Below are positions 49,659 to 61,769 of a stretch of DNA of 64,000 nt, piece by piece. Location of the stretch: the NCBI RefSeq assembly GCF_014805625.2, contig NW_023998415.1, forward strand, positions 16,870,724 through 16,934,723, read 5' to 3'. The position numbers and the translations under genes were made by a program. Positions within the stretch are counted from its first letter, which is position 1. Each line of letters opens with the position of its first letter. The DNA is from Glossina fuscipes (taxonomy: Eukaryota; Arthropoda; Insecta; Diptera; Glossinidae). Under the pieces are notes generated by a model that was not told where the DNA came from, did not search any database, and was given only the letters and a program-made list of their open reading frames with translations.

Positions 49659-51741
49659 GTTAATTGTTTCCTATATTTATTGCGATGGCATTTTGATTTT
49701 AACCAAAATATAAAATTAAAGCTCAGTAGAAATATTTTCGTTATTACATGTTTTTTTTTTTGTTTTTTTTTTGTTTTTTTTTACTTTTTGCTTTATTTGT
49801 TAGGCAAACTCCTTGGCGACATTGGAAGGTGCACTTTAATGGGATTGACTCACTTAGGAACGAAATAGAAAGGAAATTTCATTCTTCTATTCGCTTTCGT
49901 CGCATAGATAAGGGAAATGCATATCAATTTGAGCTCATAGAGGTATTTGAGAGTATTTTCAAGGTTATGGATTATGATGAATAAGAAGGAATTTAATGTT
50001 AAATTTCATGGTCGATTTGAAGTTAATTGCGAGCATCGTGACGTGTCTGAAAACGAAAATAAATTTTTTTCAAAATTGTTTTTATAAGCAAAGAAGACTT
50101 CAACTAAGTAATAGAGATTGCGACAAGTAGACATAACAACCTGACAGGCATAATTAAATATGTCCCTCTATTTATGTAGATCAATACACACATATATATA
50201 TATATATATATATTATTTGATTTCTCAAGCGTGTTCGTATGTTTTATATGAAATGTTTTTAATGAAAAATAAATTCTGTTACACTGTTATTAACTTGAAG
50301 CATTTTTCATAGATAAAAGCAACAAAAAAAAAAAAAAAAAAAGAAAAAAAAAACAAACCGTTCATATAGAAATACATATGAGACGATTGCCAAAAAAAAA
50401 AAAAAAGAAAAAAACACGCTTATAACAACGCAATCGACGTAAGGTATAAAGACACAATTAAAGCCATGGCAACCACACCTGATAGCTATGCATATTGAAT
50501 ACGAAAATGTTTTAGAAAATGAATTTTACTATTTACAAAGCACCTTCAGATGGCTTAAATTCTTGCCTGGAACTAAATTACCACGTTATACGGAATTCAC
50601 CTGTACATACATATTTAAACTTTAAAAGCAGGAGTGCATGTGATAGATGTTTTACTATCATTAAATTAATAAACGCGCAACGCACGTACACATACTACGT
50701 ACTACTTTTTTTTTTATTATTTGCCTTATGCACGCGGGCACAGACATTTCCGAGAGCGAGCGTACATATTAAGAATATATGTAGGTGCAATTAGATCATG
50801 TGTACGTATAAATGTTAAGAGTTTTGGAGACTATGAACGCGCACAGATATGCACATACATACGTACATACATACATACATATAGGCATAAACACAAACAC
50901 AAAAACACGTATATAAATATATATGAATATGTACGCACATACAACATGCATGTTCACATTGATGGGTGCAACACCATCATCTTGAAAATCGCCACCGCTG
51001 CCGCCTCCATATTAATCTTCTCTGCAAACAATGTATCCATGTTATCCGTATTTGTGTACCTATGTACTTATGTACACAGACAAGACGTTCGAATTAAAAT
51101 GCGTAAGAAAGCTTTTTGCTAGGGTGCGGGCACTGATACCCGCTACCTAGGATAGATAAATACGCACATGTACTTTATAGCTAAAAGGGCATAGCACAGG
51201 TCCGTTTGATATTATATGTGAATTTTCAAATGAAAAGATTTTTGAATTTTCAGTGTTCTTTGTAATGTTTTCACATTGTCATTAACGTTGATATGCTAAT
51301 TAATGGGCGGACCATGTCCATTTTCATAATCAATAAATTAAATTTAAATTGTATTGAAACGTATTGAAATTTAAGTTTCTGTCTCTATCTGTTAAGACTT
51401 CTGCAGCATCTTAAAGTATGTATGTATGGACAGTGGAATATGTGTAAAAATTGATTCAGTATTCTCATGATGTTTAAGAATATGTACACATTATCGGGTT
51501 TTCCAAAACTTATTTACGTTTGGTTACCAGTGGTGTGATAAGATTAACATAACCCCATCCTCCGATGGTGTGTGTATGAAATGAAAAGATAAATAGGCAA
51601 CAGCAACAGCAACAGCGACAGCAAATACAAACAATTATTGTACAACAATGTTTTTCTGCACAGCACTGGAGAGTGACTATTAAGAGAATAAATAATAAAA
51701 CGGTTAAAAATGTGAACAATCTGCGCTGTTTTTTTTTTTTT

Positions 51742-51841
51742 NNNNNNNNNNNNNNNNNNNNNNNNNNNNNNNNNNNNNNNNNNNNNNNNNNNNNNNNNNN
51801 NNNNNNNNNNNNNNNNNNNNNNNNNNNNNNNNNNNNNNNNN
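51742..51841. other. Assembly gap (100 N)
   Basis: Exactly 100 N between a T run and an A run, a size often used for gaps of unknown length. Confidence 1.
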
Positions 51842-51884
<43 letters not shown>

Positions 51885-52098
51885 ATAAAAAAAATAATAA
51901 AATAAATGCAAAAACAGAAACAAAAAAAAAAGGAAGAAAAACAAATGGAAAAAAAAAAAGAAAATTAAATACAATTCGCATTTGGTACCAGCACCGAAAC
52001 ACCCGCTAGATACATACGACCAAACACGTTTGCAACCAATTTGAAACTAAAATTGAAATACTCTCTATAGTACTAGTCATGCTCTTAAAATATTACAC

Positions 52099-52127
52099 AA
52101 ACACACACACACACACACACACACACA
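52099..52127. repeat. AC dinucleotide microsatellite
   Basis: About fourteen AC units, followed by TA-rich repeats at 52145-52185. Confidence 0.95.
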
Positions 52128-53904
52128 AGTATATATACATAAATATATATATATATATATGGAAATATACATATATATGTATATATGTACATAAATAAGT
52201 ACATATTTTTAAGAGTACAAACAAACAGATATGCACAGCACATTGTGTACGCACACGCACGTCAGTACATATCTAAATAAGTACATACTTGGTTTACTAA
52301 AGCAAGCGATCAGTCCTACAGACTATTTTAAAGATTATAAATATCGGTTAATATTATTATTATTATTAATATTATGTACATATAAGTTTATGTTTGTATA
52401 TACATACAAATTTATAAATATATTTATAATTATACCTATACCGTGTGTGCTTTTTTTCTTTCGTGACAATCACTAAATTTAACATAGAGATAGATACATG
52501 AGGATGTAATTTTGTATGAAAATTGTTCTAAAGAAAAATGAAAACATACATAAAAATCTAGCTGGCCATTATTACGCACTTATAGTGCTAGTACCAGTGT
52601 CCTGCCATTATCTAAATTGTCAACATTAAACAGCACTTAATTCGCATGAATATAACAACGATTTGTTGTAAATTGAAAAACAGGTACATACACGTATACT
52701 AAACAAATAATCGCTTAAAATATTTTACATTTAGTGTATTGTATGCAGTTAATGCTTGTACGTAGATACATTCAACATATATAAATAAATAAGGCTCCCT
52801 ACTATAGTGATTTCTTTGCTCAATTTATTTACATTTTTATGCTCTCTTCATTTCTGCAGTCTGCCTCTCTCCCGAGAGCTATCTATGAATCTGCTAACGT
52901 ACTACATACCGCACCAAGTTGACAGTGCATTTGTGCACGCACAAGTATTTACTGATAAGAATTTTCTCTGCCAAACAACATTCACTCTCTGGGAGCGGGT
53001 CTATATAATAGTGATACACATGACAGCAACATTCGTTTGCATAGATACATACATACGTACATAGATTTAAGAATAATCTACACTACGTACATATAAGCAA
53101 ATCATTAAATGTTGTCATCAATTGCTTTATGAAAACACAATGCTCAGGGCGTGAATTCACTTTGGTAGCACTGGATTCACTTGCGATACCCACCAGCACC
53201 GATTATGTATATAACACAGAAGCATCTACAGTTCAAAGGTAGCAACAAAATAAACGCATTTCCCCTCAACTCTATCAATATCTGCTAAATTTCTATATCG
53301 ACATAGCATAGTCCGACTAATGAGGACTTGCTTACACCGAGAAACATTCCAGAAATTTCACAAAATAGATAGATGTACGCTAAGGATTAGGGTATACCAA
53401 ATCGGTATACACATACCGGTTGCTCGTTGGTTTTTCTAATGCTTTATGATGCGAAGCAATTGATTCCTATTGCGGTTTGAAAACGTATGCCAATCTATAC
53501 CTACATCTTGACGGGACAATGATCATAAGACGACGAAAGCGTCTCTAGTAAATATGAAAATTTCAATATAACATTCGCCCCATAAGAAATCACTGACAAA
53601 ATTTCACCTTTCACTGAGATCATTTCCTTTGTACATACATGTAGGTACGGTAATGTGAGACGAGCGACTATGGGTAAATCATTTCGGCTTAAAAGTGTGT
53701 GCACTTGCGACAACGATAATGAGTTTTTCCCATAGATAATTCTACGGATTATCAGAATAGTATAGAGTATGTCGGCAAATACCTAAAAAAAAGTTAGTTA
53801 GCGGACTTATAAACCGAATTCTGATCCGATTTAGATGCACTTATTCGTTGACTGCAATAAGACTCTCAAGGGGTCTATATATTCGTCAATTTTTAGATCA
53901 GCTT

Positions 53905-54105
53905 ATCCGCCTGAGTCGCCGAAGGCGAGGAATCTTGACTTAGCCACTCAATGATCGCGAATTCGAATCTCACGTGCAGTAGAATTTTTAATAAAAAGCC
54001 GATAGCCTCAGATGCATACTAGTGCTTTAAGAGTTTAGTCTTTGAATTTATTTCTCTGGCGAAATTAATAATAATAACAACAATAATAATAATAATAATA
54101 ATAAT
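53905..54105 (+). mobile_element. tRNA-derived SINE, copy 2
   Basis: Same family as 32498-32693 in the opposite orientation. It shares the first bases (ATCCGCCTGAGT), the B-box region (TTCGAATCTCA), the body (AAAGCCGATAGCCT, GTGCTTTAAGAGTTTAGTCTT, TTTCTCTGGCGAAATTAATAA) and the (AAT)n tail. Direct repeats AGATCAGCTT (53895-53904) and AGATCAGTTT (54106-54115) flank it. The A box is mutated (TCGCCGAAGGCG), so this copy looks older or inactive. Confidence 0.88.
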
Positions 54106-54759
54106 AGATCAGTTTGTTTTCATCAATAATTGACGATCCGATGAGGAGGAGAGATAAACCAATATAAGCACATGAAGTTATAAGTTTAATAATGAATGAC
54201 GTTTATCTAAATTCAGACGATCGATTTTGCTCCCGATCATGTTTGCACTTCCCAAATAAATCAATACATCAGTCTAAATATATATATATATATATATATA
54301 TACAAACAATTTTCTTGATTAATTAGTGAAATAAAGAGTTAAGAAAAACATGTTTAAAAGTAGAAGCTTCAGGACGACTTTTATTGACTCAGTTAAATAA
54401 GTGAAAAAATTTCCTTAAACGTCCTCTCAGCAAATGCCCTGAAAGCAAATCTCTTTTATTGACTATTTTTGATGTCACGGAAAAATGATGACCAAGCGTC
54501 GTTGCGTTTAAGATCCGCTAGAAAGCAATTAAAATTTTATAAAAATTATTATTCACTTGAGGTAAACAACTTTTCACGACATCTATTTGAACACAACAAA
54601 AAAGATCTATAAGAAAAAAGGAGCTACTGCCCCGTTATAGTCAAGTAATTATAACAAAACACGTAGAAAATGCGGAGGGAAAACGAAAATTTTAATCGCA
54701 ACGTATTACAATAAATGTAACGAACGTCCCCTATAAACAATAATAAAAGAATTTTTTTT

Positions 54760-56015
54760 TTGGTGCGGTCATACTGGTATGTTTCGGCATGAGAACCTCT
54801 ACGGTTCTGCGAAAAGCGTATCTCATCCATGCGCTGACGTTCTTCAATCTCCTTAGCAATTTTCATTTTTTTGCCAAACTAATCAAATAAAATGAATCAT
54901 AGAGTAATTGATGCTGCAACAAAAAGGAATTCTTAACTCTTTCAGTCTTTCATGCCCTCGACAAACTTTCTCTTTTTCATGGGCAAGGTCGCGGGTGAAT
55001 TTTTACAACAGCCATCTAATAAATGTATGTTAGTATTAACATTCACCGGACAACATGTTTTCTTTCTTACTTGATCCAATGATATGAAATTACTTTAAGC
55101 CCAATACGTCAAAATTGCCGCCGGAAAATTCATGTTGAACGGAAATATAACAATTGGCAAGGCTCGCAAGATATATTTCATTGTTCACATATTCTGTCCA
55201 GACAAATGAGCACTGGCCGTATCAATTTTTATCGTCAAAGATAACGTGGCACTTGTAATATAATGGGCAGCAAGAAAGTGGGATCGGTTATAGTCAAATT
55301 CGTAAACGAAAAAAGTAAACAATTTCGCATTGACTCAACCGGTGTATTAGCCATTGCTCTTAAGCTCATGAAAAATGTTATGAATAGCGGCGCTTGAGCA
55401 AGAGGCACAATCATATTCTTTAATGGGTTGACGTCCTTCTCTTTCATAAACACAATCATTTCTTTAGCGTAACGCGCAGAGTCGATAGCATTATCCAATT
55501 GACGAGCTTCAGTCATTTTCAATTGCAACGCTTGTAATTGTGGCATGCAATTGCTCAGGAAATATTAATGTACGTACGACCGCCGTTCCTAAGACTACAG
55601 CTGCAGCTACAAGGGAAATCCCAAGTTACATATAAAAACTTCATACAATTGTCAAGCAATCCAACCGGCGACCAGCCTCCTAAGCCGATAGAAGCAAATG
55701 TTCGCTCTCCAAGAGCATTTATAATCTGTGTTGCAGTCTCTTCAACACCTGACGAAACTGGCGGACGGAGGCGCTGGTATATCCGCTAAATTAATCATAG
55801 TTTTTTTGCGTCATTTCACCAGCACCATCCGTGTGGGCGTAAGTCAACCTTAAAGCCCCGATAAATTGGCCATTGAATTTTGCATTCCGGCCTGACACTG
55901 TGTGCACACGACTATCTCGTTTATTTAGTGCTGCAATAGTAGCATCTGCTGGTGTTAGCCGAGATATAAGTAAATTTTTGCTTTTTTCATAATTCATATC
56001 GCGTTGACCATTCAT
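54760..56015 (-). pseudogene. Broken copy of mitochondrial insertase OXA1L
   Basis: OXA1L inserts proteins into the mitochondrial inner membrane. This minus-strand copy keeps, in order, an N-terminal stretch (from 56015), ALGERTFASIGLGGWSPVGL-like sequence (about 55670-55730), VVLGTAVVRTLIFP (55560-55610), the conserved block QLQALQLKMTEARQ through PLKNMIVPLAQAPLFITFF (55546-55360), ALPIVIFPFNMNFPAAILTYW in another frame (about 55160-55100), and MKIAKEIEERQRMDEIRF (54866 down). Several frameshifts and stops break it, and part of the segment after the first transmembrane block is deleted. A 55-bp intron-like segment (55016-55070) with GTAAGA, TACTAAC and TTATTAG suggests descent from an unspliced gene rather than mRNA. 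No functional protein is expected. Confidence 0.85.
55016..55070 (-). other. Relic intron inside the OXA1L pseudogene
   Basis: A 55-bp stretch starting GTAAGA, containing the perfect branch-point sequence TACTAAC (55029-55035) and ending TTATTAG. It interrupts the protein similarity just after the SNFISLDQ residues, where coding similarity stops. Confidence 0.55.
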
Positions 56016-56152
56016 AAACGATACACTTGACTATGACATACCGCATTCCAGTAGTACAATCTACTCACTTCAGTATCCCGTTCAGTATACCCAGTATCCC
56101 AGCAGCTGTTCACGTTACACTAGATATAACAAAATTTTTATTTTCCTTATCA

Positions 56153-56490
56153 TTTTTGCCCGCTTTACAGATTATGTCATAGAAACTTCCATCAGCTGTC
56201 GTCAATAATTGGCAATGGTATTGAGTTCCGGACACAACAATTTCCGTTTACCTCATTATTTTTGCCCAGTTTATGGGGATGGGTTATGCCATGAAAACTT
56301 CCATTATCCATCCATCTGTACTTCATTATGATATTTTGCATCCCGGCATGATAACCTGTTCGCATCACTATCCTATTTATTTAATATTGGGATATTAGTA
56401 TTACTAGTAGCAGCAGTTGATGTTAGCTTGGATGGTTTTTCTTAGAATTTTTGCCCACTTTACAGGTTATGTCATGGACTCTTGCTCTCT
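56153..56490. repeat. Local repeats beside the OXA1L pseudogene
   Basis: Three copies of a GCCC-TTTA-TTATG-CAT block (56158, 56268, 56453). There is also a partial, diverged second copy of the pseudogene N-terminal region: 56334-56440 matches 55879-55965 (TTTTGCATCCCGGC versus TTTTGCATTCCGGC, TTGATGTTAGC versus CTGGTGTTAGC). The locus evidently went through local duplications. Confidence 0.65.
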
Positions 56491-57275
56491 TAAGTTCAAT
56501 CTGTTCAATCAGATTTTGATTCAAATTTCGCTTTAGATGAATTAATTGATTTAAACAGTTTTGCCTGACGCAGCATTTGCAAATATTTAAATAACATTAG
56601 GTTTATATATATGTTTTTTTTTTTTTTTTTTTTTTTTTTTTAGGATATTGAGTTAAGAAGGACCAAGCCAATAAATTTGTGGCTTATATGTCCAGATAAT
56701 AAACAGTAGTAATTATTGACAAGAAATATATATAAAAAACAAAAAAAAAACCGGCCGTAATACTTAAAGCCGATATGTTAAGTGCAATTGTAGATTGTTG
56801 AGTTGTTAAAAGTGATATGAAAAAAGTATCGCAAACTTTGGCTGGAAACAAAGAAGTGATGCTATAGCAATAGAAAAGGATTCAACGCAAAAAATTTAAA
56901 AAAGAAAATAATTTATCATGCATTAAAAAGATGAATTAATTCACTTTTCTAATAAACTTATAAATAGTTTCCCGAAATGACGTAGATATTTTTGCTGCAA
57001 AGAGATCGAGGAGACGATCATATATAATTTAAAAAAGCTAAAAGAATTCGTAAAACCGTCAAGCCTGTGACTCGGTGATAATGCAAACTCTCACAAATGT
57101 CTTATGGTATAGCACGAATCAATATTTCAATATGCTTTATCATAAGTATGATCATTCATGAGTCAATAAAGAATTTTGATTGCCCCAGGAATTCAAGGAA
57201 GCCTTTGAACAAGGATTTAAATTGAAATGCGAGACTTATTTTATAGAAAAGGCGATTGGATTTAACAAGCACAAT
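56491..57275. other. Intergenic spacer between OXA1L relic and LINE
   Basis: AT-rich DNA with a 31-base T run (56611-56641) and no gene signal. Confidence 0.6.
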
Positions 57276-59603
57276 TCATTGTTTAGTTATTGGGGTTGCG
57301 TATTGCCCGTATTGCTTCATTGGGAGGACGAAATCGAATCGTCCCATCAACTTTAGCCCTTTTTGCATAAATGTCAGTTTATTATTATTTAAATAAATGG
57401 CGCAATGACCAGGCATCCCAATAAGCCCAAGGTAACAGTCATACACTTGAGATTCATATAACATTATGTGTCCATCAAAGACATATTCATTATAAGCATC
57501 TCTTATTTATATCGAATAAGAGAGAGACTTACTATCAAAAAAAATGACAAATTTTTTTATGACCACCCATAATGGTTACCTGGCAATGGCAACGCTAATG
57601 GCAAGCAATTCAATAAAACTGGAATAAAGTTCCTCCGCGATTTTCACTTTATATGTGTTGTGTTAGACAGATGATTCACTACCGAGAACCTATACACATT
57701 ACATCCAATCGAACTGTCGGCAGTATATATATATCATACCTTTTCTTGGCATAATTGATCCTCATACGGGAAAGATTGAAATTTTACTTCGCGATAAAGA
57801 TCGCTTCAACGATTTTCATGAAGGCTCTACATTTATTGGTAACAAAATTCCAGAGAGGATAAAAAAATATCTACCTGCAAGAGACGGTATCACTGAGAGA
57901 TAAAACTTTTTGAAAAAAGGAAGGATTCATCATCTTGACCTTAATTAACTCCTTGGCAGTGCAAAAACGAACTCTTTCGGACACGTGCCATTCACCACAA
58001 ATGACATTGAGAGTAAGTTGACGAGCTGAGGGGGTCAGTCAAGTACAACGTTCCAACATTCTATTTTCGACTATTTGTATATGTTTCTCAATATATTTTG
58101 GAAAATTATACGACTGTAGGCTGAGTATATTCAATATGACTAAAGCCCCGTGGACTCTTGTGAGAGGCGAACCTGACATGATTGTTAATCATGAGATTGA
58201 TGGTACCACATCTGGATTGATAGTCTTTAAAGATTTCCTCATAATGCCCACGAAGTATTAGGCTGCCATTTAAAATTCTACCAAGAAATCGAAAAGATAT
58301 CACCTGATTGACTTTAGTTCCTTTGGTAAAGAGTCTCATTACTTGTTTATAATCTTTGGCAAAATAAATAGTATTTGTTTTGCTAGGATGAAAGTAAAAG
58401 AAGAAGAAATTAAGATCGGTAGATGTATCAAAAAAAAAAATTAGCATTTATCGAGAGATTATTCACAGCCACTGAGAATGATGAACCAGGAGATACAATT
58501 AAGAAATCACCTGCATATTGAAAAATATGAGTATTGTCGTCCTGAAGACCATGTAAACTAATTGCGTATAGATTGAAGAACAGGGGGCTCAAGCAACTGC
58601 TTCGTCGAATACCGCGGTACAACTTGGTTCAACTTGGCTTGATCTCAGTTTGAGAACCTTGGCTTGAACTCAGTTTGAATTAATGATAAATTAGAAGGAG
58701 CGTCAGACGGTGCATTAGGAATTTGCGAGAAATGAACTTGAATTAGAGAAAGTTAGATCCAGGGGACTGCTCGTCGTGCAATCACTCCGATTGCAGTGAG
58801 AGGTAGGATTACTATTATTTCAAAACTTTACAACTGCTGGCACATAGCAGTTACAAGGATCTTACCCGTTGTTGGTAGAGAGCTGATCGCTAATCAATCA
58901 ATGCCTAGCATTAATATCATCAGCTAGAATCACATTTTGTTCACCATGAAAGAAGAAGAAACTCGCAAAATCTCTGAATTTGATCACGAAAAGTTTATAC
59001 ATCAACGCTGGATGGAACGCAGCATGATGCTATGAAAAGATTCGGTTTAAGATTCGTGCTTCGGATAATAACAATATCGATAGCATAATTGTAGGGTATA
59101 TGTCGTAAATTGACACACCTTTCTCATCACGACATTTGGTGGATGAAATGTAATTGGTTACATGGTGAACACTCTTCATGTTATATTGCAAAAAAGGGGC
59201 CATATTTTAAGTACTAGGCACTTGTGAATTAGCACAATAAGACGTTCTTCAAGCTCATTAATAAGATTCGGACGGATCATCGGACGGATACATTCTCTAA
59301 CCGCAGATAATAATTTTTCCAATTTCGAAGGACGCAAACCATTATTAGAAGTCACGGGTCGGCGAGATCTTGCTACAAACGGCTTTTGGGGTGACCTGTG
59401 AGATAGTTGGGAAAGAAAAGATTTCCTTTTAACGACTGCATTATATGTCTTCTTTGTTAGAATCTTATTAACATTCGCATTATCACTCTTGGCGGACAAG
59501 GTGAACAAGTTCCTCCATAGAGGGAAATTCTCATCGTAAGAATTATTACCCAGATATTCAAAGTAATTTGAAGAACACTTCTTTTTGACTTCTTTGGAGC
59601 CAT
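57276..59603 (-). mobile_element. Decayed non-LTR retrotransposon with ORF1, EN, RT and RNase H remnants
   Basis: All parts read on the minus strand in the normal order. ORF1: MAPKKSKR at 59603, then after a frameshift a 110-codon frame to 59176. Apurinic-type endonuclease pieces (about 58640-59150): NVILADDINARH and SSPLDLTFSNSS. Reverse transcriptase (58106-58622): YRGIRRSSCLSPLFFNLYAI, the catalytic box changed to YAGD instead of YADD, then FRFLGRILNGSL and SRCGTINLM. RNase H (57276-57650): EELYSSFIELLAISVAIA, DSKS and GMPGHCAIYLNN. The N-terminal RT region is deleted between EN and RT, and many stops occur. An RNase H domain points to the I/R1/LOA group rather than RNase H-less jockey elements; the exact clade is unclear. 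Confidence 0.82.
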
Positions 59604-59663
59604 AATCGTGATGATAGCCAACTCCTGGTCTCTATTCAGGCAGGACACAATTCTCTTTCGCAA

Positions 59664-61589
59664 TTTTTAGAATGCCTTCTCCGAAGCCTAATGGCAGGCT
59701 TAATGGTTATAGTGGGTACCGGGTTTTTAATAATCTCATTTACATCTCACTTCTGTACGGATATTACGAATAATTCCGGATAAATCCGGTAAAAGATCTT
59801 GGAATAAAAGCTTTGAAGGTGTTTTTTTTTTTTTTTTAAATCATTATTTTTAATGAAATTATTAGCGCAGAAAGGAGAACTGAACACTTTAGTTTAACTC
59901 TACCTAAAACTTTTGAGAAATTCATAAGAAAATTACTATATATATAATATTAGAAGAGATGTGCAATAGTTCGTCCTCGGCGTTTTCACAGGTTTAAACG
60001 AATACAAAGAAATTACGCTGTTTACTATAAGCACATATTTTTATTAATTTGAGGATTTGGAATGCTTTTGGCCCCCCAATCAGAAGCCTTATCAACAACT
60101 TGGCTATTAAGCATTTGTTGAGTCAGCCGAAAAATCGATTCCTCGTCATCCTCGTGAGTGTCTTTGACATTTTCTTGTGTTTTTTTATTTTTTATTTTTT
60201 ATTTTTTATTTTTTTTATAACATTATAAATAGATATACATAGCACTACATATATATTTATGTATATACTTATCTGTATATCGGATATTATTTTCGGTATT
60301 TTGGCTTCTGTCTGCAGTAATCCGCTAATTGGTCAATTTTTTTCAATTTCAAGTGAGGCCAAAGCAAAAACTTATTACATTTGCTAAAAATTGTAATTAT
60401 GTCGTTCCACAAGGCAAAATGCTTTCGCGTTTAGCACAAGTATATAGAATTTTGAATCTATCCATTACCAATACCATGAACTGTGGCTCAGAGATGCTAT
60501 ATCTGATAATCGTAAGACTATCAGCTCCGTTAAGCTAACTAAAGCGTTTACAAATTTCGCGTATTGCTATGTGATAGTGAATAATACAGAGTAGATACAT
60601 CCTTTTCACATCATTTCCTTATAAATCTTTTCCTCTACAAGTATTGCACAGCAAAACACAACTACTGTTGCTATAAGCAACATATACATAAACATATAGA
60701 CAAGTTTTGATTGCAATAATCACCAGTCGATCAATTACGCGCCATGTCTCGAATATCGTAATACAAATACTTTGAAGCAACTGACAGCGCGGATCGCCAT
60801 ATGGATAGTGCATTATATTTTTTCCGCAATTATTTACTTATATCTGCTAGATTATACCTTTGCCGGGATCTTTTTCTTTAGAAGAAACCAAAACAGTTTC
60901 GCGGTTTTAAAAAATTTCATATCTATCCAAAATTAACTGTTAACTACGTTTCATTTCTATTTCAATCCATCTTTGCATAAAACTTGTCGCTAAAACTTGA
61001 CGGGTAGGGTAACACAATAAACAAGCAACCGTAACAAGCTTATTATTTCTGAACTGAATATTTTCAAACTGAATTTAATTTAAAAATGTAATTTTTACGG
61101 AATTATCATCATTTTTATGTTGACTATAGGACACTTCATGTTTCATGCTTGATATACGGTCAACAGTGCCCGATTAACAGTTGACAACAGATATTGAGAG
61201 CATTTATGTATCACCGAATCAACCCAATTAGGATAGGATTTGTTTGATGCATATATTTTTGAAACACAAAAATCTTATCAGCATTATGATCAAATTTGAT
61301 GCGAAGTGATAAACCCATAACAACTTTCGACATTGCTTACAATAGTATGTAAAAAATAAAAAGTCTGCATAAAAAAACTAAATAATTAATAAATTGTGAG
61401 TTATGAGTGAGTTGTCCTGTCCTCAAAACCAATAATCAATTAATAACTCGGAAATGTTTCGAATATCTATATAAAATGCCAGGTGTCCTCTACTAACCTG
61501 ATACGGAACACTTTGAACCGATGTGTAATCGCGATAAGGTCATTGGTACATTTTTTTGTGTTCATGGCTCATTTTATGTCGCGTTATGA
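59664..61589. other. Intergenic region with a short coding-like island
   Basis: Mostly AT-rich. On the minus strand at about 60030-60175 an open stretch reads HEDDEESIFRLTQQMLNSQV and VDKASDWGAKSIPN, with strongly coding-like composition, beside a TTTTTA repeat (60180-60215). It may be an exon or gene relic; I do not recognise the protein. Confidence 0.35.
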
Positions 61590-61769
61590 TCACAAGTCTG
61601 CGCTATGCGTTAACATATGCAATTTTAATGCAGCCCTAGAGCTTACAGATTTTTGACACATGTCACACTGTAAGGTGGTATCTATGTTTTTGCGGAAATT
61701 TCCGCGAAAGGATTTTATTAATTGAGAAAATAACGCCCCACCATGCCTGGCCGTCAGCTCCTTCAACAT
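61590..61769 (-). CDS. Short ORF with one C2H2 zinc finger (gene fragment or relic)
   Basis: A 59-residue frame whose C-terminal half holds a perfect C2H2 finger: CDMC, 12 residues, then HMLTH (C-x2-C-x12-H-x3-H; C35, C38, H51, H55). Upstream is a basic linker (KSFRGNFRKNIDTTLQ). Just after the stop another frame reads TRHKMSHEH, resembling the His half of a second finger. It therefore looks like part of a multi-finger DNA-binding protein that has decayed, or one exon of a gene whose other exons I cannot see. No splice sites are convincing at either end. Confidence 0.5.
   Translation of the reverse strand: MLKELTARHGGALFSQLIKSFRGNFRKNIDTTLQCDMCQKSVSSRAALKLHMLTHSADL

Larger units (their letters stand above)
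44061..53894. other. Gene-poor, microsatellite-rich region
   Basis: No conserved gene seen. It holds TA arrays (44834-44857, 46497-46540, 48466-48513), poly-A or poly-T runs (46144-46170, 47913-47930, 48628-48649, 49628-49657, 50322-50342), GACA runs (47338-47350, 48926-48950), a GTT run (45546-45565), ACAT runs (50858-50882), an AC array (52099-52127) and a 100-N gap. Confidence 0.55.

Noticed and set aside
51510..52002. Frames of about 150 codons on the minus strand
   Set aside because: They cross the 100-N gap and are poly-Phe/Lys translations of T/A runs.
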